A stretch of 64,000 bases of DNA from the NCBI GenBank assembly GCA_964526965.1, contig CAZGML010000001.1, positions 76,529-140,528 of the forward strand, read 5' to 3'. The notes under the pieces were generated by a model that was not told the DNA's origin, did not search any database, and saw only the letters and a program-made list of their open reading frames with translations. Position numbers and translations under genes: made by a program. Each line of letters begins with the position of its first letter. Position 1 is the first letter of the stretch. This stretch comes from UBA6265 sp964526965 (GTDB lineage Bacteria > Chloroflexota > Chloroflexia > Thermomicrobiales > UBA6265). Positions 7,753 through 16,662 of this stretch are shown one piece after another.

Positions 7753-8445
7753 CTAGTGAGCGGAATCTCCGCTATCCTCAGGATCCTTGTCGACATTCGC
7801 CGTAGCGGCGTATTCAACCAGTTTTGAGGGTAGATAGTCAGCAGCGTCTCGGAGTTTGCTCACGAGAGATCTGTCCGTGGTGGCAGCCTTGAACACCAGG
7901 GAGATGCTGACATCGTGCGGCGGTCGGTGGAGTACCTGAATCGTATCGCCTGCCCTGATGGTGCCCGGCTTAATCACCTTGAAATAGGTGCCCGGCCGTG
8001 CATCTTGCGTGAATTCCTTGATCCATTTCGGCTCGGAAATCACCCCGCGGAAGGTGCGGCAGGGAATGCGAGGCGCGGTCACTTCCAGAAGTACTTCGTC
8101 CCCTACCTGCCATTGCTCACCGATAATCGCAGCGTTCACGTCGATTCCCTCAGTCGTCAGGTTTTCGCCAAACGCACCGTTGGGAAACTCGCGCTGCTTC
8201 ATCTCTCCCCACCGGTCGAGGTCCTCTCGCTGAAACGCGTACACCGCCTGGTCGGGGCCGCCATGATTTTGCGGATCGCCAATGAAATCGCCACCTACGC
8301 CGCTCTTGCCTTCCTCAGCGGCCGAGACGTACACGCCACCGTCCACCGGTCCCTTGTAGATACCAGTCACGTTGGTTTTGCTATGCTCGGTCGGTTCCAG
8401 CTTGCCCACATTAACCGTGAGAACCCTGCCTGAATCGTTCTCCAT
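7753..8445 (-). CDS. MOSC-domain protein (YiiM-like)
   Basis: A 230-residue cytoplasmic protein with a MOSC domain, the fold that binds molybdenum cofactor or sulfur-carrying groups. The family motifs FIGDPQNHGGPDQAVYAF and FGENLTTEGID are clear, and the conserved Cys lies at about residue 129 (PRIPCRTFRG). YiiM-type proteins take part in Moco-dependent reduction of N-hydroxylated compounds. The cofactor genes moeA and moaDE elsewhere in the window fit this. It lies 19 bases upstream of the phytase-like gene on the same strand and may share its transcript. Confidence 0.85.
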   Translation of the reverse strand: MENDSGRVLTVNVGKLEPTEHSKTNVTGIYKGPVDGGVYVSAAEEGKSGVGGDFIGDPQNHGGPDQAVYAFQREDLDRWGEMKQREFPNGAFGENLTTEGIDVNAAIIGEQWQVGDEVLLEVTAPRIPCRTFRGVISEPKWIKEFTQDARPGTYFKVIKPGTIRAGDTIQVLHRPPHDVSISLVFKAATTDRSLVSKLRDAADYLPSKLVEYAATANVDKDPEDSGDSAH

Positions 8446-8601
8446 CCACTTACCTCATGTATAAACGCGCGTCGCGATTCAATGGTGAAAGCCGCTGCCA
8501 CTGTAGCAGCGTTTTTCGGCTCCCGGTCACATCGTTGAACATAACCAACCCAACGATCATATGACCCAGGAGTATCTTCTACAAGCGTTTGCTACCAGCC
8601 A

Positions 8602-8640
8602 GAAGCGGCGCCCGTCCCCGGAGGGAGCAAGCGCCGCTTC
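8602..8640. repeat. 10-bp perfect inverted repeat downstream of acs
   Basis: GAAGCGGCGC (8602-8611) and its exact complement (8631-8640) enclose 19 bases. It lies just after the acetyl-CoA synthetase stop and could end transcription, but no clear T run follows on either strand, so it may be a Rho-independent terminator of poor quality or an RNA-stabilising hairpin. Confidence 0.45.
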
Positions 8641-8680
8641 AGCATATCGCGAGTTCACTCTTCGCGGGAGCTACATGCCC

Positions 8681-10660
8681 CTAGTCCTCGTCGGATGCAC
8701 CGGCAGAAGCTGCCTGGATCTGGTTCACCACATCGGCGTTGGCCAGGCTGGTGGTATCGCCCAGTGTTTCACCGGATGCGATATCGCGCAGCAGGCGCCG
8801 CATGATCTTGCCGGATCGGGTCTTCGGCAGGTCTGGCGTGAACATGATTCGCTTCGGCTTCGCAATTGGGCTGATCACTCTCGCAACGTGGTCGCGCACT
8901 TCCTTGCCGAATGCAACCTCATCCTGAGGCTGGGCGCGGTTTTTCAGCGTGACGAACGCGAAGATCGCCTCTCCTGTGAGGTCGTCGGGTTGACCGATCA
9001 CAGCCGCCTCGGCCACGGAATCGTGGCTGACCAATGCGGATTCGATTTCCGCTGTGCTGAGGCGGTGACCAGAGACGTTCATCACATCGTCTGTGCGTCC
9101 GAGCAGCCAGTAGTAGCCGTCCTCGTCGCGCATGGCACCGTCACCGGCGAGATAGATACCGTCGTACTTGCTCCAGTACGTGTCGAGGAAGCGCGGATCG
9201 TCCTTGTAGAGCGTACGGAGCATGGCCGGCCAGGGCTTCGTCAAAACGAGATAACCACCACGTCCGAGTGGTACGGAGTTGCCCTCCTCGTCCACAACGT
9301 CTGCTTCAATGCCCGGTAGCGGGCGGGTGGCTGAGCCAGGCTTGGTCGTTGTGATGCCCGGGAGCGGCGAGATGAGGATCATGCCTGTCTCGGTCTGCCA
9401 CCAGGTATCAACAATTGGGCACTTCTCGCCACCGATGTGCTTGTGGTACCACATCCACGCCTCGGGGTTGATTGGCTCACCCACCGAGCCCAGCAGGCGC
9501 AGGGAGCTGAGATCATGCTTGTCTGCGTGCTGGTGACCTTCCTTCATATGCGCGCGGATTGCGGTTGGCGCGCAGTACAGAATGGTGACCTTGTAGCGCT
9601 CGACGATATCCCACCAGCGGTCCGGAGCCGGATAGGTTGGCACGCCCTCGTACAGCACACTGGTGGTGCCGTTAGCGAGCGGTGCATAGCAGATATAGCT
9701 GTGACCGGTAACCCACCCGATATCGGCGGCGCACCAGTACACATCATCATCCTTGATATCGAAAACTGCGCGGTGGGTGTAGCTCACACCGGTGAGGTAG
9801 CCACCCGTGGTGTGGACAATGCCCTTCGGCTTGCCGGTAGTTCCCGAAGTGTATAGAAGGTAGAGCGGATCTTCGCTATCCATCGGTACGGCTTCGTGCT
9901 CGGTGCTCTGGCGGTCAACGATATCGTGCCACCAGTGGTCCCGGCCCTCTTCCATATGAACATCCTGGCCGGTGCGCTTCACGACGATGGTCTTCTCGAT
10001 GCTTGGGGCACCTTCGATAGCCTTGTCGACATTGTCCTTAATTGCACTCGGTGCACCGCGGCGGAATCCGCCGTCTGCGGTGATGACGATTTCGGCGTCC
10101 GCATCGTTGATACGGTCTCGCACGGAGTCGGCACTAAAGCCGCCAAAGACGACGGTATGGGGTGCGCCAATTCGTGCACATGCCAGCAGTGCGACCACGA
10201 GCTCTGGGATCATGGGCATGTAGATGACCACGCGATCGCCCTTGACGACGTCGAGCTCGGTGAGTGCGTTGGCCAGCTTGCTGACCTCATCCTTCAGCTC
10301 GGTGTATGTAATAACGCGCTGATCGCCGGGTTCGCCCTCGAAGTAGTAGGCAACCTTGTTGCCTCGTCCTTCATTTACATGGCGATCCAGGCAGTTGTAG
10401 GCAACGTTGAGCTTGCCACCGGTGAACCATTGGGCGTGGGGAGCATCGCTCCAGTCCAGCACCTTGTCCCACTTCTCGAACCAGTGGAGTTTCTCGGCCT
10501 GTTCTGCCCAGAACGCTTCCGGATCGGCGGCTGCCCGCTCGTACTCATCTTCACTATTGATGTTGGCATTGGCAGCAAAGTCGGCCGGCGGCGGGAAAGT
10601 TCGATTCTCCTGCTTAATTACTTCTACGAAATCCTGTGACGTTTTTCGTGTATCCGTCAT
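8681..10660 (-). CDS. acs: Acetyl-CoA synthetase (AMP-forming)
   Basis: A 659-residue adenylate-forming enzyme converting acetate, ATP and CoA to acetyl-CoA. The nucleotide-binding motif YTSGTTGKPKG is near residue 271, TWWQTETG and the hinge-region motif YWLLGRTDDVMNVSGHR follow, and the regulatory lysine lies in LPKTRSGKIMRR near residue 617 (the site acetylated in this family). Length is normal. The ATG at 10660 is preceded by AAAGGGG. Its 259-base upstream region (10661-10919) is shared with the divergent membrane-protein gene; I see no convincing promoter for it there. Confidence 0.95.
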   Translation of the reverse strand: MTDTRKTSQDFVEVIKQENRTFPPPADFAANANINSEDEYERAAADPEAFWAEQAEKLHWFEKWDKVLDWSDAPHAQWFTGGKLNVAYNCLDRHVNEGRGNKVAYYFEGEPGDQRVITYTELKDEVSKLANALTELDVVKGDRVVIYMPMIPELVVALLACARIGAPHTVVFGGFSADSVRDRINDADAEIVITADGGFRRGAPSAIKDNVDKAIEGAPSIEKTIVVKRTGQDVHMEEGRDHWWHDIVDRQSTEHEAVPMDSEDPLYLLYTSGTTGKPKGIVHTTGGYLTGVSYTHRAVFDIKDDDVYWCAADIGWVTGHSYICYAPLANGTTSVLYEGVPTYPAPDRWWDIVERYKVTILYCAPTAIRAHMKEGHQHADKHDLSSLRLLGSVGEPINPEAWMWYHKHIGGEKCPIVDTWWQTETGMILISPLPGITTTKPGSATRPLPGIEADVVDEEGNSVPLGRGGYLVLTKPWPAMLRTLYKDDPRFLDTYWSKYDGIYLAGDGAMRDEDGYYWLLGRTDDVMNVSGHRLSTAEIESALVSHDSVAEAAVIGQPDDLTGEAIFAFVTLKNRAQPQDEVAFGKEVRDHVARVISPIAKPKRIMFTPDLPKTRSGKIMRRLLRDIASGETLGDTTSLANADVVNQIQAASAGASDED

Positions 10661-10919
10661 TCCGAACTCACCCCTTTAATCGCTTCACCACAAAGGTGTG
10701 TAGATAAACGAAGCCTGCGCCCGGCACGTCGTCGTGCTCCTTGCACAGATAATATAGGTATCGTCGTCGATAGTTACCTCTGACAATACAACGCTTTTGC
10801 AAAAATCGCACGTAACGCTAACTCGGCATCAGCACCGTGAGTACAGAATGACTTGCTTCTATACTTGATCTTGCTGGAGATGCGATTTGCATCGTTTTTC
10901 GTTTTTGTAAGGGCTGTAT

Positions 10920-11288
10920 ATGTCATCCACTGTTCATATGATTATTGGCTCCATCACGCTGGTGTTGTTCCTGGTCAACGCCATCATGTATGGAATCGAG
11001 CTGGCAAAAGGAAAGCCGGTTAATCATCACCGCCTGGTAAGCGTATCGGCGGCTACCGGACTATTGCTTCAATACGCGCTTGGTTTCATGCTGCTGGGCG
11101 CCGGTAACTCAATCACCATGTGGCACTGGCTGGTTGCGCTGGTGGCGATCCTGCCAGTTGGTATGGAGCATGGTGGCACGGCCAACCAGGAGAACTTCCG
11201 CAAAAAATCACTGATCGGCCTGGTCGCGGCATCGATTGCGTTTGTTGTGGTTCTGGCCGCCTACGGAATCGGAGAAATGGGAGCATAA
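10920..11288 (+). CDS. Four-helix membrane protein of unknown function
   Basis: A 122-residue protein with four predicted membrane spans (about 3-25, 40-60, 66-85 and 97-118). Histidines occur near span ends (VHM, NHHRL, MWHWL, MEHGG), which would permit haem or metal binding, but this is only suggestive. It ends one base before the start of a flavoprotein gene, so the two are almost certainly cotranslated and may form a membrane redox pair. I do not recognise the family with confidence. Confidence 0.6.
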   Translation: MSSTVHMIIGSITLVLFLVNAIMYGIELAKGKPVNHHRLVSVSAATGLLLQYALGFMLLGAGNSITMWHWLVALVAILPVGMEHGGTANQENFRKKSLIGLVAASIAFVVVLAAYGIGEMGA

Positions 11289-11289
11289 C

Positions 11290-12558
11290 GTGCGTTCTCC
11301 CGAAACTGCTCGCTCCGCCGTCGACATCGCGATTGTCGGCGGCGGAGTCGCCGGATCGTCTGCCGCTATTACGTTGCAACGCGAGGGATATTCAACCGCC
11401 GTCATCGAGCGTGAGGCAGTCTATCGAGATCGCGTTCGCGGCGAGGCATGTCACCCCTGGGGTGTGCGGGAGCTGATCGAACTGGGGTTGAAGGAGTTCG
11501 TAGATCAAGTAGATGGGCTCGACCTCACCCACTGGACCCGTTACAGGGATCGCGACGTTGAATCCTCTTTTGCCTGGGCCGATGTGTTCCCCGGCTCCCC
11601 ACCGGAAATCGGTTTCAACCACCCGAAGTTACAGGAAGCATTGTTGCAAGGCGCAAAGAACGCCGGAGCGCAGGTATTTCGACCTGCGCGCGGGAATGTC
11701 GTGCGTCAGGGCGATGGCTGGCTGCTCCATATCCAGCAAGAAGAAAATGAGGTTACCGACCTCAATGCACGCTTCCTGATCGCCGCCGACGGCAAGAACT
11801 CTGCAACGCGACGGCTCTGGGGCGGAGAAACGATTTCAGATCCGGTCCATCACCAGTTTGGCGGATTGCTCTTGCGCGACGTTGATCTGCCACAGAACAG
11901 CGCCCACCAGGGATTCCACGACGCCGGGTTCACCATGTTGTTCCCGCAAGGGAACGATTACTGGCGGCTTTACTACGTATGCCCCACAGACATGGCGCGA
12001 TCGTTTCGAGGGAAAACACGCGTGCAGGATTACATCGATGCCTGCGCCGCCTGCCTGCCTGAGGGATCGCTCGCCAATGTGGTTCCGGATGGTCCACTCG
12101 CGTTCTTTCCCAACAATCACGTGAGCACATCACGAATCGAAGGGCCCAATGCGGTCGCTATCGGCGATGCAGCTGGCGCGGGCGATCCATCCCAGGGGCA
12201 CGGGATGTCGCTTGTGTGGCGGGATGTGCGCGTACTGCGAGATCTGCTCCGCACACATGGGCTCGACGATGCCCCGGCCGAGTACGCAAAACAACGTCGG
12301 GCATACGAGCACGTATTGCGTACACACGCCGCCTGGGTGGCTCCACTCACCACCGACACCAGTGAGTTGGCGATGGCCTTACAGTCACAGGTTGACGATG
12401 CCCGGGCCGAGGATGCCACCGCCCTCGGCTACTCAGGCATTTTCGCAATGGGACCTGACAATCTACCGACAGATGATGAAGCCAGGGCACACTTCTTTGG
12501 CGAACACCTGACATCTTCTCCGATTCGAATAGAAACGCCATTGGACAAAATCAATTGA
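11290..12558 (+). CDS. FAD-dependent oxidoreductase (geranylgeranyl reductase/halogenase-like)
   Basis: A 422-residue flavoprotein of the p-hydroxybenzoate-hydroxylase fold. The FAD dinucleotide motif (IVGGGVAGSSAA) is at residues 15-26, the second FAD motif (AIGDAAGAGDPSQGHGMSL) near 290-308, and RGEACHPWG follows the first strand region. Relatives include geranylgeranyl reductases and aromatic monooxygenases; the substrate cannot be told. The start chosen is GTG at 11290, one base after the preceding stop, with GGGAG upstream; an ORF-extending start at 11236 lies inside the previous gene and is unlikely. Confidence 0.8.
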   Translation: MRSPETARSAVDIAIVGGGVAGSSAAITLQREGYSTAVIEREAVYRDRVRGEACHPWGVRELIELGLKEFVDQVDGLDLTHWTRYRDRDVESSFAWADVFPGSPPEIGFNHPKLQEALLQGAKNAGAQVFRPARGNVVRQGDGWLLHIQQEENEVTDLNARFLIAADGKNSATRRLWGGETISDPVHHQFGGLLLRDVDLPQNSAHQGFHDAGFTMLFPQGNDYWRLYYVCPTDMARSFRGKTRVQDYIDACAACLPEGSLANVVPDGPLAFFPNNHVSTSRIEGPNAVAIGDAAGAGDPSQGHGMSLVWRDVRVLRDLLRTHGLDDAPAEYAKQRRAYEHVLRTHAAWVAPLTTDTSELAMALQSQVDDARAEDATALGYSGIFAMGPDNLPTDDEARAHFFGEHLTSSPIRIETPLDKIN

Positions 12559-12650
12559 ACTGTGCATATTTGTCACAGATGTAATCGTCGAACGTACATC
12601 TGGTGACAGTTAATGTGGTGACGTAGCATTCGTATAGTGCTCTTTTTCGG

Positions 12651-12743
12651 GTAGCGCCATGGCTGGTGGCCACGAACAAGAGAAAGAAAATTCCCGATTT
12701 CTAATCGGGGCTACGCCAATACAGTCGCCAGGGGAAAATGGCG
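12651..12743 (+). ncRNA. Candidate structured leader before the C39-like peptidase gene
   Basis: GTAGC (12651-12655) can pair with GCTAC (12710-12714), enclosing two hairpins: TGGC/GCCA (12660-12663 with 12669-12672) and CCCGATT/AATCGGG (12693-12699 with 12703-12709). A further hairpin, CGCCA/TGGCG (12726-12730 with 12739-12743), ends just before the ribosome site; a second CGCCA at 12655-12659 could compete for the same TGGCG. Mutually exclusive pairing near a start codon is typical of cis-regulatory RNA. I match it to no known riboswitch class. Confidence 0.4.
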
Positions 12744-12764
12744 TTTCAGGAGGAGTAGGCGAAG

Positions 12765-13796
12765 ATGCGATTACTGCGTGTTGGTTTTGCAACCTTAATG
12801 TCTATGGTGTTGGGGCTCGGGTTGCTGGCGGCAGCCCCTGCGAGCGCCCAAAGTGTGGACGTATGGATGACGGTACAAACCAATCATCCCGCAGCCGGCT
12901 GTGTCGTCGACACCAGCGTTGAGGTCCGCAGTGGCGGCAGCGCCATGTCCGGTGCCGAAGTGACAATTGTCCTTTCCGATGATTCCTCACCGGTTCTCAT
13001 CGATTCCATGACCGCTACAACAGATGCGTCTGGAGTCGCGTGGCTCGCCTTTGACACCACCGGAGCTCCGGATAGCAAGAGCTGGCTCGAAGTGAGTGTG
13101 AACGGCTCCTACATTGGAGGCCGCACTATCTGGATTGATGGCGATGCCTGCGGTGGTGCGCCAAGCCTGCTCGATCTGAGCGGGGAAGCACCCATGATCA
13201 CTGACAGCTACGTACCGGAAACCACTGCACAGGACGTCGCAGAAGCAAATTCTGGCGGTACATTCCTGCCACTGGTTACGTATCAGCAGCAGCGCCCGCT
13301 CAGCTGCGAGTTCGCAGCGGTGCAGATTGCTACAGGCATGATTGGCTACACCGTTACGGAATACGAGATGGAGGCCATTACTCCGCTCCATGCGAACCCG
13401 CACTGGGGTTACCGTGGCAATATCAACGGCACATGGGGTAACACCACCGATTACGGCGTCTATGCTGATGCACTGGTGCCAGGCCTGAACGAGTATGGTT
13501 ACGCCGCAACCTCCTTCTACGGTGGTACTGGCGATATCACAAGCGCGATCGATAACGGCGCCCCCGTCATCGTCTGGCTTGGCATGCGAGGTGACAACTC
13601 CCACGACGAGTACACCGCGGATGGCACACGCTATCAGGTCACGGAATACATGCACGTGATGGTGGTGTACGGTTACGATGAATCCGGTGTCTACCTTTCG
13701 GACCCAGGTAACGGCGGCACCCGCTACTACGACTGGGGTACATTTACCGCGATGTGGGATATCATCGACAACATGGGACTGGTCGTCGGAGGCTAG
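12765..13796 (+). CDS. Secreted C39-like cysteine peptidase with N-terminal Ig-like domain
   Basis: A 343-residue exported protein. A signal peptide (about 1-27, ending in ASAQ) is followed by an Ig-like/Big-type domain (about 30-125) and a Peptidase_C39_2 domain (about 165-343). The presumed nucleophile is Cys181 in RPLSCEFAAV, the His is His297 in MHVMVVYGYD and the Asp lies in YLSDPGNGG. Such enzymes are secreted papain-like peptidases of uncertain substrate. The ATG has AGGAGGAG upstream. A possible structured leader precedes it and a clear terminator follows. Confidence 0.8.
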   Translation: MRLLRVGFATLMSMVLGLGLLAAAPASAQSVDVWMTVQTNHPAAGCVVDTSVEVRSGGSAMSGAEVTIVLSDDSSPVLIDSMTATTDASGVAWLAFDTTGAPDSKSWLEVSVNGSYIGGRTIWIDGDACGGAPSLLDLSGEAPMITDSYVPETTAQDVAEANSGGTFLPLVTYQQQRPLSCEFAAVQIATGMIGYTVTEYEMEAITPLHANPHWGYRGNINGTWGNTTDYGVYADALVPGLNEYGYAATSFYGGTGDITSAIDNGAPVIVWLGMRGDNSHDEYTADGTRYQVTEYMHVMVVYGYDESGVYLSDPGNGGTRYYDWGTFTAMWDIIDNMGLVVGG

Positions 13797-13823
13797 TTCC
13801 CACAAACAACGCACACTTTCGAT

Positions 13824-13867
13824 ATCGAGGGGCCCCTGGCTGGAATGGGCCCCTCGATTGGTTTTCC
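13824..13867 (+). terminator. Intrinsic terminator after the C39-like peptidase gene
   Basis: ATCGAGGGGCCC (13824-13835) pairs perfectly with GGGCCCCTCGAT (13847-13858) around 11 bases, followed by TGGTTTTCC. It ends the peptidase transcript before the deacetylase-family gene. Confidence 0.85.
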
Positions 13868-13926
13868 ACTCTGTCGTCTCGTGCGATACTGCGGGAAACT
13901 CATCCGTAACTGAAAGGACGACTTCC

Positions 13927-15045
13927 ATGCCCCACTCGACCGGTTTGGTCTATGATGCCCGTTATCTCGATCATGATCCGGGCGAATTCCTGATTCGCTA
14001 TACCGAGAAGTACGAGTACAACGAAGTCGAACCTCACCCATCCGGGCCAGTTGTCGCGCGGAGAACCTACAAGCTACTCGAAGCCCTGGGCTTTCTGGAG
14101 CCGCTCACACGAATTGCGCCCCGCTTTGGCACGACCGAAGAGATCGAACTCGTACACGAGCGCTCGATGCGCCAGCATATTGAACGCGTGAGTGAAACGG
14201 GTGGAGATGCCGGCACTGGTGCCCCAATCGTTGCTGGTGGTGAAGAGATCGCCCGGCTGGCAATCGGAGGATCATTGGCAGCTGTCGACGCCGTGATGGA
14301 AGGCGATGTTCGCAACGCCTTTGGTCTGATTCGACCACCAGGGCATCATGCTACCCGCAACGAGAGCCTGGGCTTTTGCGTCTATAACAATATCGCTATC
14401 GCCGCCCGGCACGCACAGCAACAGCACGGCTGCAAGCGCGTGGCCATCATCGATTGGGATGTGCACCACGGCAACGGCACCCAGGATATCTTCTGGGAAG
14501 ACGACAGCGTGCTCTTCTTCTCGCTGCACCAGGACAACCTCTTCCCCCTTGATTGGGGCAAGGTGCAGGACGTTGGTGAAGGTAACGGCACGGGTACCAC
14601 AGTGAACATCCCGCTGCCGGCAGGCTCTGGTAATGCCGTTTACCTGGAAGCGATGCAGAAGATCGTGGTGCCAATCATTGAACAATACGCGCCGGATCTC
14701 ATCATGATCTCGGCCGGCCAGGACGCCAGCATCCACGATCCATTGGGACGCATGACCGTCACTGTCCCCGCTTATCGCGAAATGACGAAGATACTTCGCG
14801 ATGTGGCGGATTCGGTTTGCAACGGTAAGTTGGTAGTGCTGCAGGAAGGCGGGTACAGCAACTACTACGCGCCGTACTGTGCCGCCGCAGTGATTGAATC
14901 AATGATGTCTGAACCGCCCGTCACAGTGGGGGATCCGTTCTCGCCACGAAGCGAGGCGCAACCGTTCACCACGAACCCTGGAGTTGACCAACGCAACGCT
15001 CTCGATGCCGTGAAGAAGGTGCAGCGTGAATGGTGGGAGCTATAG
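13927..15045 (+). CDS. Histone deacetylase-family amidohydrolase
   Basis: A 372-residue zinc hydrolase of the histone deacetylase/acetylpolyamine amidohydrolase superfamily. Hallmarks are RPPGHHA, the zinc-binding IDWDVHHGNGTQ (near residue 178), the FSLHQDNLFP stretch and the second Asp in SAGQDASIHDPLG. Bacterial members remove acetyl groups from polyamines, lysine side chains or small molecules (AcuC acts on acetyl-CoA synthetase). An acs gene lies about 3 kb upstream on the other strand, which makes an AcuC-like role attractive but unproven. The ATG at 13927 has AAAGGA upstream. It converges with the next gene with a 6-base overlap. Confidence 0.88.
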   Translation: MPHSTGLVYDARYLDHDPGEFLIRYTEKYEYNEVEPHPSGPVVARRTYKLLEALGFLEPLTRIAPRFGTTEEIELVHERSMRQHIERVSETGGDAGTGAPIVAGGEEIARLAIGGSLAAVDAVMEGDVRNAFGLIRPPGHHATRNESLGFCVYNNIAIAARHAQQQHGCKRVAIIDWDVHHGNGTQDIFWEDDSVLFFSLHQDNLFPLDWGKVQDVGEGNGTGTTVNIPLPAGSGNAVYLEAMQKIVVPIIEQYAPDLIMISAGQDASIHDPLGRMTVTVPAYREMTKILRDVADSVCNGKLVVLQEGGYSNYYAPYCAAAVIESMMSEPPVTVGDPFSPRSEAQPFTTNPGVDQRNALDAVKKVQREWWEL

Positions 15046-16110
15046 CCACTCCACCCCGAGCCGGTCTGCCAGCACCTTAAGTTCATCGAACACGGGCTTG
15101 CGGATCGGCACACCGTGCTCGAAGTTGTAGCGTGCAGCAACCATCTCCGGGTCGCCGGGGATCTGTAAGGGGTTATCTGGGTCTAGCGGATCCATCGCCT
15201 TGAGGCTGAGGCACATGTCATCGAGCGCGTCCTTAAAGTCCTGCACATCGCGGAAGGCATCAATGCGCCAGGCCATAAACATCTGGCCGTTAAAGCCGGC
15301 GTCGCCATCGGCATGTTCACGCTTGATTTGTCCACTCCAGGTGTTGCTGGCCAATTGTGACGTGAAGATCTCAACCATCATGCCAAGACCGAAGCCCTTG
15401 TGTCCGCCAAGATCGTGTGTGGCACCCAGCGGCGTAAGGCCGGCGTGAAGATTGGGGTCCTCAATTGATTGACCATCCGCATCCAGGCTCCAGCCGGCCG
15501 GAATAGGAATCCCGAGCCGACGTGCCACCTCGATCTTCCCAAGGGCGACTGTGGACGTCGCCATATCCAGGCAAAAGGGATCGCCATTCGTAGGCGCTGT
15601 GAACGCGATCGGATTGGTACCGAGGGCGTGCTTCTTCGCCCCAAAAGGCACCACGATCGGCGAGGTGTTGGTCATGCTCATGCCGCACATCTCGCGCTCG
15701 GCTGCCATAAGCGCGTAGTGAGCGGCGATGCCGTAATGACTACTCTGGCGCAGCGTTCCGAGGCAAATGCCGGTTTCCGTGGCTTTCTCAATTACGCGGC
15801 GCATCGCGTAGGTGCCCATCACCAAACCGAGTCCACGATTCCCGTTGAGCGCGATGGTGCCCGGATGTTCGCGATCCACCGTGAGTTCGGCATCACCCAC
15901 TACGAGGCCGTTCTCCAGGCCGGTGAGGTAGAAGCCCATGCGTTGCACACCGTGGGTTTCAATGCCGCGCACGTCTGCAACCAGTAGCGAGTCCGCCGCA
16001 ATCGAGCTGTCCGCGCTGGATACACCAGCGGCCTGGAACATCCGCGATATCAGACCATGCAGTTCTCTGTATGGCACCCGAGGTTCGTTATCCCAGCCTG
16101 GTAATCCCAT
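15040..16110 (-). CDS. Ldh2/MdhG family malate/L-lactate-type dehydrogenase
   Basis: A 356-residue NAD(P)-dependent oxidoreductase of the Ldh_2 family, which includes malate/L-sulfolactate dehydrogenases, ureidoglycolate dehydrogenase and delta1-piperideine-2-carboxylate reductase. Recognisable motifs are ADVRGIETHGVQRM near the N-terminus, SSHYGIAAHYA, MTNTSPIVVPFG and DLGGHKGFGLGMMVEI. The ATG at 16110 with GAAGGA seven bases upstream is preferred to a longer ORF starting at 16230. The exact 2-oxo-acid substrate is not evident and neighbours give no clear hint. Confidence 0.85.
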   Translation of the reverse strand: MGLPGWDNEPRVPYRELHGLISRMFQAAGVSSADSSIAADSLLVADVRGIETHGVQRMGFYLTGLENGLVVGDAELTVDREHPGTIALNGNRGLGLVMGTYAMRRVIEKATETGICLGTLRQSSHYGIAAHYALMAAEREMCGMSMTNTSPIVVPFGAKKHALGTNPIAFTAPTNGDPFCLDMATSTVALGKIEVARRLGIPIPAGWSLDADGQSIEDPNLHAGLTPLGATHDLGGHKGFGLGMMVEIFTSQLASNTWSGQIKREHADGDAGFNGQMFMAWRIDAFRDVQDFKDALDDMCLSLKAMDPLDPDNPLQIPGDPEMVAARYNFEHGVPIRKPVFDELKVLADRLGVEWL

Positions 16111-16163
16111 CTGTTTTTCCTTCGTATGCGACCGAACACTTCTGGCCTCATTGTCGCAAGAAT

Positions 16164-16192
16164 TTGACGTATTGGGGAAGAATCCGTAAAAT
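16164..16192 (+). promoter_or_regulatory. Promoter of the long mgtE leader
   Basis: TTGACG (16164-16169) and TAAAAT (16187-16192) with an exact 17-base spacer give a near-consensus sigma-70 promoter. Transcription would start near 16199, about 490 bases before mgtE, defining an unusually long leader. Confidence 0.7.
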
Positions 16193-16332
16193 GAGTTGGC
16201 TACCGGGACAACATTTGTATCCGGAAGCATGGTTACGGTTTGAGAATCTCCCCGTTATTCGTTCCACAAAAGGAGCTCTTTTGGACGCTGACAGTCCGAG
16301 TACCAACCTATTCGAGGACACCCGGAACTAAC

Positions 16333-16432
16333 CGGTCAGCGGCCAATTGTGTGGCACGCCCCGGCAAGCACCGGGGCCCAGACGGCAGTGCAATACTGCC
16401 AGTAAGGATGTGCCACATGCAGAGGGTAACCG
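16333..16432 (+). ncRNA. Three-way-junction RNA element in the mgtE leader (candidate riboswitch)
   Basis: P1 is TGTGGCAC (16350-16357) with GTGCCACA (16410-16417), extendable by two wobble pairs. P2, stacked directly on it, is GCCCCGG (16358-16364) with CCGGGGC (16371-16377), loop CAAGCA. P3 is GGCAGT (16384-16389) with ACTGCC (16395-16400), loop GCAAT. The junction strands are CCAGAC and AGTAAGGAT. An outer CGGT/ACCG pairing (16333-16336 with 16429-16432) is possible. All three helices are perfect, which is unlikely by chance. It does not match the M-box (ykoK) consensus. Around it, 16111-16690 holds no credible gene. Confidence 0.5.
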
Positions 16433-16638
16433 ACACTCCAAAGCGCTTTTACATCGATCACAGCACCGACCACAGGGTTGAGGTGCGCGCAGTTTCGTGC
16501 CCATGGCCACAGAAGCGCGAGCAGGCTCCCAACCGACCTCATGCCACCCCCACCCAGACCGAGCGCCTTCTTTCCGCAGGACGCCTGGTTCGTGGCGGAT
16601 TCTTGCGCAAGCGGTAAAATCTTGAAACCGTGCGAAGC

Positions 16639-16662
16639 GGGCAGCCCCCATGAGGGCTGCCC
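16639..16662 (+). terminator. Terminator-like hairpin immediately before mgtE
   Basis: GGGCAGCCC (16639-16647) pairs perfectly with GGGCTGCCC (16654-16662) around CCATGA, followed by ACTTTGCT and, 29 bases after the stem, the mgtE start. The T run is short, so it may be an attenuator rather than a full terminator. It is the natural output stem for the upstream junction element. Confidence 0.5.

Noticed and set aside
12651..12743. c-di-GMP (GEMM) or ydaO riboswitch before the C39-like peptidase
   Set aside because: Secreted wall-active proteins often have such switches, but neither consensus is present.
16240..16617. 125-codon open frame inside the mgtE leader
   Set aside because: Low-quality composition, no ribosome site, and it overlaps the paired RNA structure; more likely non-coding.
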